From the NCBI RefSeq assembly GCF_019800005.1, contig NZ_JABGCL010000019.1, forward strand, positions 47,117-111,116: a stretch of DNA of 64,000 nt, given 5' to 3'. A program made the position numbers and the translations under genes. Shown here in pieces: positions 51,341-59,522 of the stretch. Source of the DNA: Geminicoccus harenae (GTDB taxonomy: Bacteria; Pseudomonadota; Alphaproteobacteria; Geminicoccales; Geminicoccaceae). Every line of letters begins with the position of its first letter. Position 1 is the stretch's first letter. The notes beneath the pieces were generated by a model that saw only the letters and a list, made by a program, of their open reading frames with translations, ran no database searches and was not told the origin of the DNA.

Positions 51341-52342
51341 TTGGCGGAACTCTACATCACCTGGCTGAACGGCCCGGACATCGCGGCGCTGGAGCTAACC
51401 GACGAGGAGATCCTGGGCGCAGTCGAGGGCGGGCTGCGCGCCCAGGGCCGGGGCGAGACGGTGATCGAGCCGCGCATGCACCTGGTGCCCGACCCGGCGT
51501 TCCACGGCCATTTCAACGTGCTGCGCGGCTACGTGGCGCCGCTGGGCCTGGCAGGGGTCAAGGTGGTGGGCGACTATGTCGAGAACTACCGCCAGGGCCT
51601 CCCCTCCGAGTTCGGCATCCTCAACCTGTTCGACCCGCGCACCGGCCGGCCGCTGGCGATCCTGGACGCCACCGGCCTCACCGAGATGCGCACCGGTGCA
51701 GTCACCGCACTGGGCGGCAAGTACCTGGCGCCGCCCGCCCCGAAGGTGCTGGGCCATATCGGCGCGCGCGGCACGTCCTACTGGAACGTCCGCCTGCTCG
51801 ACCGGCTGTTCGACTTCGCCGAGATCCGGGTGCATTCGCGCCGCCCGGAAAGCCGCGCCGGCTTCGCCGAGCGCCTGTCCCGGGACCTGGGCAAGCCGGT
51901 CCGCGCGGTGGCCGACTGGCGAAGCTGCGTGGAGGGGGCCGATATCGTGGTCGAGGCCTCACGCCTGCCGGCCCCTGAACCGTTGCTGAAGACCGAGTGG
52001 ATCAAGCCCGGTGCGCTGGTGATCCCCTACGGCACCATGAGTGCGGTGGAGCTGTCGCTCACCGACATCATGGCCAAGATCGTGGTGGACGACTGGGGCC
52101 AGGCGCGGGCCGGCAAGCTCGGCGCGCTGCGTGCCCATGTCGACAGCGGCCGGCTGTCGGAAGCGAACCTTCATGCCGAGCTCGGCCAGATCGTGGCCGG
52201 GGAGAAGCCCGGCCGGGAGCGCCCGGACGAGACCATCCTGTTCTGGCATCGCGGCCTCTCGCTCAGCGACATAGCCCTCGGCCACCTGATGCTCGACAAG
52301 GCCGAGCGGCTGGGTCTCGGCCAGAAGCTGCGCTACGCGTGA
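51341..52342 (+). CDS. Ornithine cyclodeaminase/mu-crystallin family protein
   Basis: 333-residue NAD(P)-binding protein of the OCD family (GHIGARGTSYWNVR in the Rossmann part, VIEPRMHLVP and GVKVVGDYVENYRQG in the substrate part). Some relatives are labelled tyramine oxidase subunit B. The TTG start at 51341 has AGGAGGC eleven bases before it. It is coupled to the lyase-like gene by a GTGA overlap. The reaction could be reduction or deamination of an imino acid; the substrate is not known. Confidence 0.82.
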   Translation: MAELYITWLNGPDIAALELTDEEILGAVEGGLRAQGRGETVIEPRMHLVPDPAFHGHFNVLRGYVAPLGLAGVKVVGDYVENYRQGLPSEFGILNLFDPRTGRPLAILDATGLTEMRTGAVTALGGKYLAPPAPKVLGHIGARGTSYWNVRLLDRLFDFAEIRVHSRRPESRAGFAERLSRDLGKPVRAVADWRSCVEGADIVVEASRLPAPEPLLKTEWIKPGALVIPYGTMSAVELSLTDIMAKIVVDDWGQARAGKLGALRAHVDSGRLSEANLHAELGQIVAGEKPGRERPDETILFWHRGLSLSDIALGHLMLDKAERLGLGQKLRYA

Positions 52343-53832
52343 GCACCGTCTCGCTGGGGGCTGGGCCCGTTCGCGTCCGGGACATCGTGGGGCTGGCGCA
52401 GGGGCAGGCACACGCCGTTCCAGCACCGGACCTGCTGGATCGTCTGGACACGGCACGCCGGGCACTGGACCGCGCGGCTGCGGGCGGGGCCCGGATCTAT
52501 GGCCTGAACACCGGGCTGGGTGCCAGGGTCGGCCGTGACCTGGCGGAGCATCCGGACGGGCTGGATGCGGCGGCCTTCCAGACGCTGCTCGTCCGCGGCA
52601 GGGCGGTCGGCATGGGCGATCCTCTGCCGGCCCAGGTGGTGCGTGCGGCCATGGCCGCCCGTCTGGCCATGCTGAGCCAGGGAGGATCCGGCATCTCGCC
52701 CGCCGTGTTCACCGCACTCGCAGCACTGCTGGACCGGGCGGTGCATCCGCGCGTGCCGCGCCATGGCTCGCAGGGCGAGGGCGACCTTTGCCTGTTTGCC
52801 CATGTCGCCCTGGTCCTGATCGGCGAAGGAGAAGCCGAGTATCGGGGGAATGTGCTGCCGGGTGGCCGGGCGCTGCGGGAAGCCGGGCTCGAGCCGGTGC
52901 TGCTCGGCCCGAAGGACGGCCTGTCGCTGGTCAATGCCGGGGCCTTCTCGGCCGGTGCCGGCGCCCTCCTGGCCCACGAGGCGGCGCGGCTGCTCTCGTG
53001 GCAGGAGCACGCCACGGCACTCAGCTTCGCTGCGACCTGCGCCAACCGGCGGGTGCTGGAGCCCGCGGTACAGGCCGCCCGGCCGGCACCGGGCCAGGTG
53101 GCTGCGGCCGAGCGCCTGCGCCGGCTCCTGGCCGGCAGTGCGTGGCCGGCCGCTGGCCTGCAGGACCCCTTGTCCTTGCGCTGCGCAGCACCGGTGCTGG
53201 GTGCCACCGCTGCTGCGATCGATCGGGCAGCGCAGGAGGTCGAGATCGAGCTCAACAGCGCGGCGGACAATCCTCTGGTCCTGGTCGACACAGGCGAGGT
53301 GCTATCGACCGGCAATTTCGCCTGCCCCGCCGTGGCACTGACCTTCGAGAATCTCGGCCTCGCCATGGCCCAGGCCGCACAGGCGAGCCTGGCGCGCTTC
53401 CTCCAGCTCACCAACGGCCAGCGGCCCGGCCTGCCGTTCGGCCTGTCCCCGGTCGGCGGCATGGCGGCCGGGCTGGTGCCGTTGCAGAAGTCCGCCATGG
53501 CGCTGCTGGCCGAGATCCGCCGCCACGCAGCACCGGTCATGCTCGACTACTGGCCGGTGGCGGCGGGCGTGGAGGATCATGCCACCCAGGCCCCGCTCGT
53601 GGTCGAGAAGGGGGAAGCCATCCTCGCCTCATGGCGGCGGCTGGTCGCGATCGAGCTGCTGGCGGCTGCCCAGGCGATCGATCTCGACGGCAAGGACCGG
53701 CTGGGCCCGCCTTTGGCCGCTCTCCACGCCCGGTTGCGCCGGGTCGTCGCGAGCCTCCAGGACGATCGCCCGACAGGACCCGATGCGGAACGGCTGGCCG
53801 GCTGGATGGAGGCCGTGGACGCTTCGCCGTGA
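52339..53832 (+). CDS. Aromatic amino acid lyase homologue lacking the MIO Ala-Ser-Gly
   Basis: 497-residue HAL/PAL-superfamily protein. It keeps YGLNTGLG near residue 54, QDPLSLRC, NSAADNPL, STGNFACPA and VEDHATQ. However, the MIO-forming segment reads HGSQGEGDLCLFAH where active enzymes have GSxGASGDLAPLAH; the Ala-Ser-Gly is missing and the run is one residue shorter. NG of the substrate loop is also NA. The GTG start overlaps the OCD stop. It cannot form the usual MIO cofactor, so ammonia-lyase chemistry is unlikely. Coupled to OCD and to the lipoprotein gene. Confidence 0.88.
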   Translation: MSTVSLGAGPVRVRDIVGLAQGQAHAVPAPDLLDRLDTARRALDRAAAGGARIYGLNTGLGARVGRDLAEHPDGLDAAAFQTLLVRGRAVGMGDPLPAQVVRAAMAARLAMLSQGGSGISPAVFTALAALLDRAVHPRVPRHGSQGEGDLCLFAHVALVLIGEGEAEYRGNVLPGGRALREAGLEPVLLGPKDGLSLVNAGAFSAGAGALLAHEAARLLSWQEHATALSFAATCANRRVLEPAVQAARPAPGQVAAAERLRRLLAGSAWPAAGLQDPLSLRCAAPVLGATAAAIDRAAQEVEIELNSAADNPLVLVDTGEVLSTGNFACPAVALTFENLGLAMAQAAQASLARFLQLTNGQRPGLPFGLSPVGGMAAGLVPLQKSAMALLAEIRRHAAPVMLDYWPVAAGVEDHATQAPLVVEKGEAILASWRRLVAIELLAAAQAIDLDGKDRLGPPLAALHARLRRVVASLQDDRPTGPDAERLAGWMEAVDASP

Positions 53833-54296
53833 GGCATGGCGGCCGCACGATGGGTGCGCTGGCCGCCTGCCTCCTGCTGCTCGGCTGCACTGCCCGCACG
53901 CCCGACCCGCAGGCATCCGCGCAGGCGGTGCGCGCGGCACTGGAACAGTGGCGCGCCGACTTCAACGCCGGGCGGGCAGGGGCCGTCTGCGACCTGTTCG
54001 CGCCCGACCTGCGCTATGTCTATGGTGGCGAGCCGGAGCGCGGCCATGCCGAGCTGTGCGCGGGCCTGCAGCGGGCACTGCGCGATCCCGAGCGCCGGCT
54101 GGCCTATGACCTGGCCATCCAGGAGATCATCGTCGCGGGCGATCTCGCGGTCGTGCGGCTCGAATGGACGCTCAGCACCACCTCTGCCGCCACTGGCGCA
54201 CTGATCGCCACCTCGACCGAGCGCGGCATGGACCTGTTCCGCCGCCAGGATGACGGGCGCTGGCGGATCGTCCGGTTCCTGGCCTTCGACGGCTGA
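53829..54296 (+). CDS. Small lipoprotein with SnoaL/DUF4440-like domain
   Basis: 155-residue protein. The signal (VRHGGRTMGALAACLLLLGC) has a lipobox LLGC, and the GTG at 53829 adds the positive N-region a lipoprotein signal needs; the ATG at 53850 would lack it. The rest (WRADFNAGRAGAVCDLFAPDLRYVYGGEP, DDGRWRIVRFLAFDG) is a cone-shaped alpha+beta domain of the SnoaL/DUF4440 kind. It is last in the OCD-lyase operon by GTGA overlap. Ligand unknown. Confidence 0.8.
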   Translation: MRHGGRTMGALAACLLLLGCTARTPDPQASAQAVRAALEQWRADFNAGRAGAVCDLFAPDLRYVYGGEPERGHAELCAGLQRALRDPERRLAYDLAIQEIIVAGDLAVVRLEWTLSTTSAATGALIATSTERGMDLFRRQDDGRWRIVRFLAFDG

Positions 54297-54299
54297 AGC

Positions 54300-55055
54300 T
54301 CAGCGCGCCAGCCAGCCGCCATCGACCGGCAGGATGGCACCATGGACGTAGTCGGCAGCCGGCGAGGCCAGGAACACGGCGGCGCCGCCGATGTCGTCCG
54401 GCTGACCCCAGCGGCCGGCCGGGATGCGCGCCAGGATCTGCTCGCTGCGCTCCTGGTCGTTGCGCAGCGCCTCGGTGTTGTTGGTCACGAAATAGCCGGG
54501 GGCGATCGCGTTCACGTTGATGCCCTTGGCCGCCCATTCGCAGGCGAGCAGCCGGGTGATGCCGGCAAGGCCGCTCTTGCTGGCGGTGTAGGAGGGGATC
54601 CGGATCCCGCCCTGGAAGGACAGGAGCGAGGCGATCATGATGATCTTGCCGCCCTTGCCGTCGGCCAGCATGGTTCGGGCCGCCGCCTGGCTCAGGAAGA
54701 ACGCGCTCTTCAGGTTGACGTCCATCACCGCGTCCCAGTCGGCCTCGGTGAAGTCGATCGCGTCCTGGCGGCGGATGATCCCCGCATTGTTCACCAGGAT
54801 GTCGATCCGGCCGAAATTGGCGACCGCGGCCTCGACGATGTCCGGGATCGGCTCCAGCGTCGCGAGGTCGGCCGTGACGCCGAGGAAGGTACCGCCGCCC
54901 GCCTCCACGGCCGCGCGGGTCTCGTCCATCGGGCTGCGCCCCACGCCGACCACCCGAGCACCGGCCTTGGCGAGTGCCAGGGCGATGCCCTGGCCGAGGC
55001 CGGTATTGGCGCCGGTGACGATCGCGGTCTTGCCGGACAGGTCGAATGGGCTCAT
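54300..55055 (-). CDS. kduD: 2-dehydro-3-deoxy-D-gluconate 5-dehydrogenase
   Basis: 251-residue short-chain dehydrogenase of the uronate (pectin/alginate-type) pathway. TGANTGLGQGIALAL is the nucleotide motif, NNAG follows, and the catalytic SYTASKSGL holds Tyr and Lys. The IRIPSYTASKSG and APGYFVTNNTEALR context is typical of KduD. It is coupled to kduI by ATGA overlap. Confidence 0.92.
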   Translation of the reverse strand: MSPFDLSGKTAIVTGANTGLGQGIALALAKAGARVVGVGRSPMDETRAAVEAGGGTFLGVTADLATLEPIPDIVEAAVANFGRIDILVNNAGIIRRQDAIDFTEADWDAVMDVNLKSAFFLSQAAARTMLADGKGGKIIMIASLLSFQGGIRIPSYTASKSGLAGITRLLACEWAAKGINVNAIAPGYFVTNNTEALRNDQERSEQILARIPAGRWGQPDDIGGAAVFLASPAADYVHGAILPVDGGWLAR

Positions 55056-55888
55056 CGCAGGTCCGCCATCTGGACATGGTCCATGTCGGTATAGTCCTGG
55101 TTCTCGCCGGCCATCGCCCAGACGAAGGCATAGGCCTGCGTGCCGACCCCGGTATGGATCGACCAGCCGGGCGAGATCAGCGCCTGGCCATCCGCCACCA
55201 CCAGGTGACGCGTCTGGTCCGGCTCGCCCATGAAGTGGAACACCCGGGCGTCCGCCGGCAGGTCATAGTAGCAATAGGCCTCCATGCGCCGGTCATGGAC
55301 ATGGCAGGGCATGGTGTTCCAGAGCGAGCCCGGCTCCAGCACGGTGGTGCCCATCACGAGCTGGCAGGTCTGGACCACGTCGGGGTGGATGAGCTGGTAG
55401 ATCGTGCGCCGGTTGGCCTTGGCCGCCTCGCCGAGCTGCATGGTGCGCGCCCTGGCCAGCGGCAGGTGGACCGTCTCGAACCGGGCATGGGCCGGCGCGC
55501 TCACCAGGTAGAACTTCGCAGGCGACGCGGGATCGCTTGAGCGGAAGGTGACCTCGGCCGTGCCCATCGCCACATAGACGGCCTCGCGCTTGGCCAGCGC
55601 GTGCTCGGTGCCGTCGGTCACGACCGTACCCGGCCCACCCAGATTGATCACGCCCAGCTCGCGCCGGCTCAGGAAATGCTCGGTCCGAAAGCTCGGCTCC
55701 GGCGCCAGGAGCAGGGCCTGGCTCGTCGGCATCGCTCCGCCGACCACGACGCGGTCGACATGGCTCAGCGTCAGCAGCACCTGGTCGGCGGCGAACAGCC
55801 GTTCGATCAGGAAGTGGCGGCGCAGCGTGTCCGTGTCCATGCCGCGCACGGCCTCGGGATGGACGGCTTGACGGGTCTCGGTGATCAC
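55052..55888 (-). CDS. kduI: 5-dehydro-4-deoxy-D-glucuronate isomerase
   Basis: 278-residue cupin isomerase that acts before KduD. The metal motif PCHVHDRRMEAYCYYDL matches the family H-x-H-x-RRxE. The GTG start at 55888 overlaps the GntR stop. The operon order regulator-kduI-kduD is clear; later steps (kdgK, kdgA) are not in the window. Confidence 0.93.
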   Translation of the reverse strand: MITETRQAVHPEAVRGMDTDTLRRHFLIERLFAADQVLLTLSHVDRVVVGGAMPTSQALLLAPEPSFRTEHFLSRRELGVINLGGPGTVVTDGTEHALAKREAVYVAMGTAEVTFRSSDPASPAKFYLVSAPAHARFETVHLPLARARTMQLGEAAKANRRTIYQLIHPDVVQTCQLVMGTTVLEPGSLWNTMPCHVHDRRMEAYCYYDLPADARVFHFMGEPDQTRHLVVADGQALISPGWSIHTGVGTQAYAFVWAMAGENQDYTDMDHVQMADLR

Positions 55889-56664
55889 GGGCCTGCCTCT
55901 TCGGAGATATCGGTGAACCAGTCGGGGCGCAGCGCCCGGATCGCTTCCAGATCGGCCACCAGGGCGCCGACATGGGCCCGCATCTGCTGGACGGCTTCGT
56001 GCGGGTCCTGGCGGGCGATGGCGTCCATGATCGCGCGGTGCTGCTCGATGACCTTGGGCAGCCGGCCGACCTGGGGCAGGGTGGCCCGGCGATAGCGGTC
56101 GAGCTGGAGCTTGGCACGGCGGACCAGGCGCCAGATGCCGGGATAGCCGGAAGCCGCGGCGATCGCCGCGTGGAACGCCTCGTCGGCGATGTGGAACTCC
56201 TCGATCGCCTCCCGCTCGGCCGCCCGGACCTGCCGGTCGATCGCCGCTGCCATCCCGGCCAGATCCACGCCACCATCGCGCTCGGCCGCAAGCCGCGCCG
56301 TGGCCTCCTCCAGCGCCTGGCGCACCAGCACGGCCTCGGGCAGCCGATTGGCGGGGATACGGGCCACGAAGGTGCCGACCTGCGGCACCATGGCGATCAG
56401 GCCCTCGCTGGCCAGTTGCAGCAGCGCCTCGCGGACCGGCGTGCGGCTGACCCCGAACAGGGCCGCGATCTCGCGCTCATGGATGGGTTCGCCCGGTGCC
56501 CGCACCAGTTGGATGATCTGGTCGCGCAGATGGGCATGGATGGCCACCGCGGCACTGGGACGTCGGGTCCGGCCGGGCCTCGTCTGCCCACCGGCCAGCG
56601 CCTGGCCGACCGGCCGCAAGGGAATGGGCGCGACCCGCGTCTCCGGCTCGTCCGCCTCCGGCAT
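55885..56664 (-). CDS. GntR/FadR-family regulator of the kdu operon
   Basis: 259-residue regulator. The winged helix (about residues 40-100) has EREIAALFGVSRTPVREALLQLASEGLI, split here by motif: the helix-turn-helix covers VSRTPVREAL. The FCD domain follows (FHIADEAFHAAIAAASG). ATG 56664 is used; the longer in-frame start at 56829 is not conserved. It heads kduI-kduD and so probably senses a uronate-derived acid. It differs from the regulator at 14863. Confidence 0.9.
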   Translation of the reverse strand: MPEADEPETRVAPIPLRPVGQALAGGQTRPGRTRRPSAAVAIHAHLRDQIIQLVRAPGEPIHEREIAALFGVSRTPVREALLQLASEGLIAMVPQVGTFVARIPANRLPEAVLVRQALEEATARLAAERDGGVDLAGMAAAIDRQVRAAEREAIEEFHIADEAFHAAIAAASGYPGIWRLVRRAKLQLDRYRRATLPQVGRLPKVIEQHRAIMDAIARQDPHEAVQQMRAHVGALVADLEAIRALRPDWFTDISEEAGP

Positions 56665-56695
56665 GTTCGGTCCCAACGGCAACCTCCATCGCTTC

Positions 56696-56705
56696 TGATA
56701 TATTA
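56696..56705. promoter_or_regulatory. Candidate operator for the kdu regulator
   Basis: TGATATATTA, a near-palindrome and the only AT-rich spot in this GC-rich gap (56665-56948), 32 bp upstream of the GntR start. FCD regulators favour such sites, but this is only a guess. Confidence 0.25.
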
Positions 56706-56948
56706 CCCGCCCGGACCCGCGACAAGGCTGGCGCTTTGCCCATGGGTCCGAGCTTGCGGCATCGGCCTTCGCGGGGGAACTGTCGGCAGGGTCGCCATGC
56801 GCTCGGTGGCTGCGATACCCTGGGGCCACGATCAGGCCCGCTTTGGCCAGCGCGGCGCAGGGCCGCCTCGCAGTTCCCGCGGAAAACCCGTAAGGGGCGC
56901 CTGCGATGATCCGTGTGGCCGCCTGGGGCGTGGCCGGGAGAGGTTGAG

Positions 56949-58004
56949 ATGTCCGAAGTCGAGCGCGTGTTCCCCGACACTGCGCCCATTTTCGTGGTCG
57001 GTGCGCCCAGGTCCGGCACGACCCTGTTCCAGCGCATCCTCGACGCCCATCCGCGGATCGGCGTGGCCGACGAGATCATCTTCTTCGACATCATCCTGAG
57101 TCTCGAGGCGGAGGTCCCGGACCTGAAGGCGCCGGGCGCCATCGACCGGATGTTCGAGCGCCTCCCCAGCATGGATCACTTCCACAACTGGAACGGGCTG
57201 GACGAGACCCTGGCGGTGGTGCGCCAGGAGATGCTGGACCATCCCGACCCCAGCTATCCGCTGTTCTTCCTCAAGCTGATGCAGGTCTATGCCCGGCTGC
57301 GCGGCAAGGTCCGGATCGGCGACAAGACGCCCTGGAACGTGCGCCACCTGGACGAGATCCTGGCCATGTTCCCGGATGCCCGCATCATCCACCTGGTCCG
57401 CGACCCGCGCGCGAACGTGGCGTCGCGGGTGGAGCTGCCGCGCACCTCCAAGGACGTGATCACCGCCGCGGTGAAGTGGCGGATCGACGTGGAGGCGGCG
57501 CACCGGTTCGCCACGGGCGGCAAGGCCCATGCCGGCAACTATCTGGAGCTGCGCTACGAGGACCTGGTGCGCGATCCGGAGCCCTGGGTGCGCAAGGTCT
57601 GCACGGTGGTGGGCGAGGAATTCGACCCGGCCATGCTGGAGTTCCATCGCTCGCGCGACGTGATGTTCAAGGACCAGCCCTACAAGGAAGGCGTGTTCCG
57701 CCCGGTCAACACCGCCTCGATCGACGCCTACAAGAAGCGGCTGAAGCCGGCGCAGATCCGCCTGATCGAGCTGATCGCGGCCGGGCCGATGCGGCGGCTG
57801 GGCTACGAGAAGCTGCCCGCCGCCGAGGGCGGCTATGCGTCGGTCCCGGCCCAGCTCCTGCGCGAGATCGTGGCATGGCGCGCCTTCAAGGCCGAGGAGC
57901 GCCGCCGGATCGCCGCGGAGAGCGGGATCCGCTTCCGCAGCGGCAATGCCAGCCTGTTCGGCCAGATCAAGCGCCAGATGCTGGGCCGCGGCCCCCGGGC
58001 CTGA
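56949..58004 (+). CDS. PAPS-dependent sulfotransferase
   Basis: 351-residue cytosolic sulfotransferase. The 5'-phosphosulfate loop is VGAPRSGTTLFQRI and the 3'-phosphate-binding part is HLVRDPRANVASRVE. DKTPWN and FKAEERRRIAAESG come later. It sits beside flippase and glycosyltransferase genes and may sulfate a surface glycan, but a small-molecule target is possible. ATG 56949 is preferred to 56913. Confidence 0.85.
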   Translation: MSEVERVFPDTAPIFVVGAPRSGTTLFQRILDAHPRIGVADEIIFFDIILSLEAEVPDLKAPGAIDRMFERLPSMDHFHNWNGLDETLAVVRQEMLDHPDPSYPLFFLKLMQVYARLRGKVRIGDKTPWNVRHLDEILAMFPDARIIHLVRDPRANVASRVELPRTSKDVITAAVKWRIDVEAAHRFATGGKAHAGNYLELRYEDLVRDPEPWVRKVCTVVGEEFDPAMLEFHRSRDVMFKDQPYKEGVFRPVNTASIDAYKKRLKPAQIRLIELIAAGPMRRLGYEKLPAAEGGYASVPAQLLREIVAWRAFKAEERRRIAAESGIRFRSGNASLFGQIKRQMLGRGPRA

Positions 58005-58010
58005 CCTGGT

Positions 58011-59522
58011 TCAGGATGCTGCCGGCTGGCGCTTCTTGCGCTTGAGCATGGCCTCCAGATAGGCGGGCGGCGCCAGGCGGATCGCCACCGTCAGGCCCAG
58101 GAACAGGAGGCCGCCCGTCACCAGCGCCAGCAGCCAGGGCAGGCCCAGCCGCGCCATGCCCAGCATGGCGGCGATGCTGAGCGCGGTCACCAGCACCGTC
58201 TTGAGCAGTGCGCTCAGGATCGGCGGCCATACGCCACTCCACGCGACCGCGACCATCAGGCCCAGGCAGAGTGCTGTCTCGGTCACCGCGGTGCCGATCG
58301 CCGCACCCAGGTAGGAGAAGCGCGGGATCAGGGTGAAATAGCTGACCAGCGCCACGCAGAGCCCGATGCAGTCGGTCAGGAAGGCCTGGCGCTGCAGGTC
58401 CATGGCGGTCAGCATGTGCCGGTAGACCTGCGCCACCGCATTGGCGGCGATTGCGACCGCGACGACCGTGAGCGCTGGTGCCGCCCCCGCGAAGCCCGGC
58501 CCGGCCACCACGGTCAGCACCTCGGCCGGGAACGCCGCGAACGCCGCGATCACGCCGCCGCCGAAGATCAGCATGGCGGTGAGCGCATGGCCGGCAGTGG
58601 TGCGCGCGGCCGCCACGTCCTTCTCGGCCAGGGCGGTCACCAGCATCGGCATCAGCATGCCGTTGAACAGCACCGCCAGGGTGATCAGGATCTCGAACAT
58701 CTTGCTGGGCACGCCGTAGAGGCCGACCGCGGCGTCGGTGGCGAGCAGCGACAGAAGCAGGATGTCGCCGCGCAGGATGGTGCTGAGGATCACCCTGGAG
58801 CCGGCGATCGGCAGGCCGGTGGCCAGGAGCTCGCGCCAGATCGGCAGGTCGACGCCCAGGCGGAAGCGCTGCAGCCGCTGGGCCAGCGGCCAGGCGACCA
58901 GCAGCTGCACGATGCCGCCGCCCAGCATGGCGCCCACCATCGGCACCACCCCGGCATCGGCCTGCACCGCCAGCCATATCAGCCCCAGCATGACCAGCCC
59001 GCCGATCGTCTCCGAGATCGCCTGCTGGCCCTGGCGCAGATGGCGCTGGAACACAGACTGCAGCATCATCGCGGCCTGGAACACGACATAATAGGGCGCC
59101 GCCACCAGGATGCCCTGCACGATCGTGGAATCGTAGGGCATCACCAGGCTGACCAGCGCACCTGCCGCCATTACGGCTGCCGAGAGCAGCATGCGCAGGA
59201 GCATGGCCGCACCCATCAGCCGGGCATGGTCGCGGCCGGGCCGCCCCAGCTCGCGCAGCACCACGATCTGCAGGCCCAGGTCCGAGGCGATGCTGACGAA
59301 GGAGACGAAGGTCAGGATCGTGCGGTACGCGCCATAGCCCTCCGGGCCCAGCGCCCGGGTGATCAGCGCGATGCTGACCAGGCCGATCACCACCGCGATC
59401 ACCTTGCCGACCACGATCGAGGCCATGTTGAAGGTCAGCGCGCGGACCGTGCTGCGGTGGTCCGCCGGGGCTTTCGGTGCGGCCTGCGCCACGTCGTTGC
59501 CCGGCACCGAGGGATCAGCCAC
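58011..59522 (-). CDS. Wzx-type polysaccharide flippase
   Basis: 503-residue inner-membrane protein with about 12-14 helices of the MOP (Wzx) superfamily, with an N-terminal region STVRALTFNMASIVVGKVIAVVIG and the common GPEGYGAY motif (residues near 60). It carries lipid-linked repeat units to the periplasmic face. It overlaps the end of the next minus-strand gene by 8 bp and converges within 6 bp on the sulfotransferase. Confidence 0.9.
   Translation of the reverse strand: MADPSVPGNDVAQAAPKAPADHRSTVRALTFNMASIVVGKVIAVVIGLVSIALITRALGPEGYGAYRTILTFVSFVSIASDLGLQIVVLRELGRPGRDHARLMGAAMLLRMLLSAAVMAAGALVSLVMPYDSTIVQGILVAAPYYVVFQAAMMLQSVFQRHLRQGQQAISETIGGLVMLGLIWLAVQADAGVVPMVGAMLGGGIVQLLVAWPLAQRLQRFRLGVDLPIWRELLATGLPIAGSRVILSTILRGDILLLSLLATDAAVGLYGVPSKMFEILITLAVLFNGMLMPMLVTALAEKDVAAARTTAGHALTAMLIFGGGVIAAFAAFPAEVLTVVAGPGFAGAAPALTVVAVAIAANAVAQVYRHMLTAMDLQRQAFLTDCIGLCVALVSYFTLIPRFSYLGAAIGTAVTETALCLGLMVAVAWSGVWPPILSALLKTVLVTALSIAAMLGMARLGLPWLLALVTGGLLFLGLTVAIRLAPPAYLEAMLKRKKRQPAAS

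Noticed and set aside
52339..53832. Active histidine ammonia-lyase (hutH)
   Set aside because: The MIO Ala-Ser-Gly is absent and no other hut genes are nearby.
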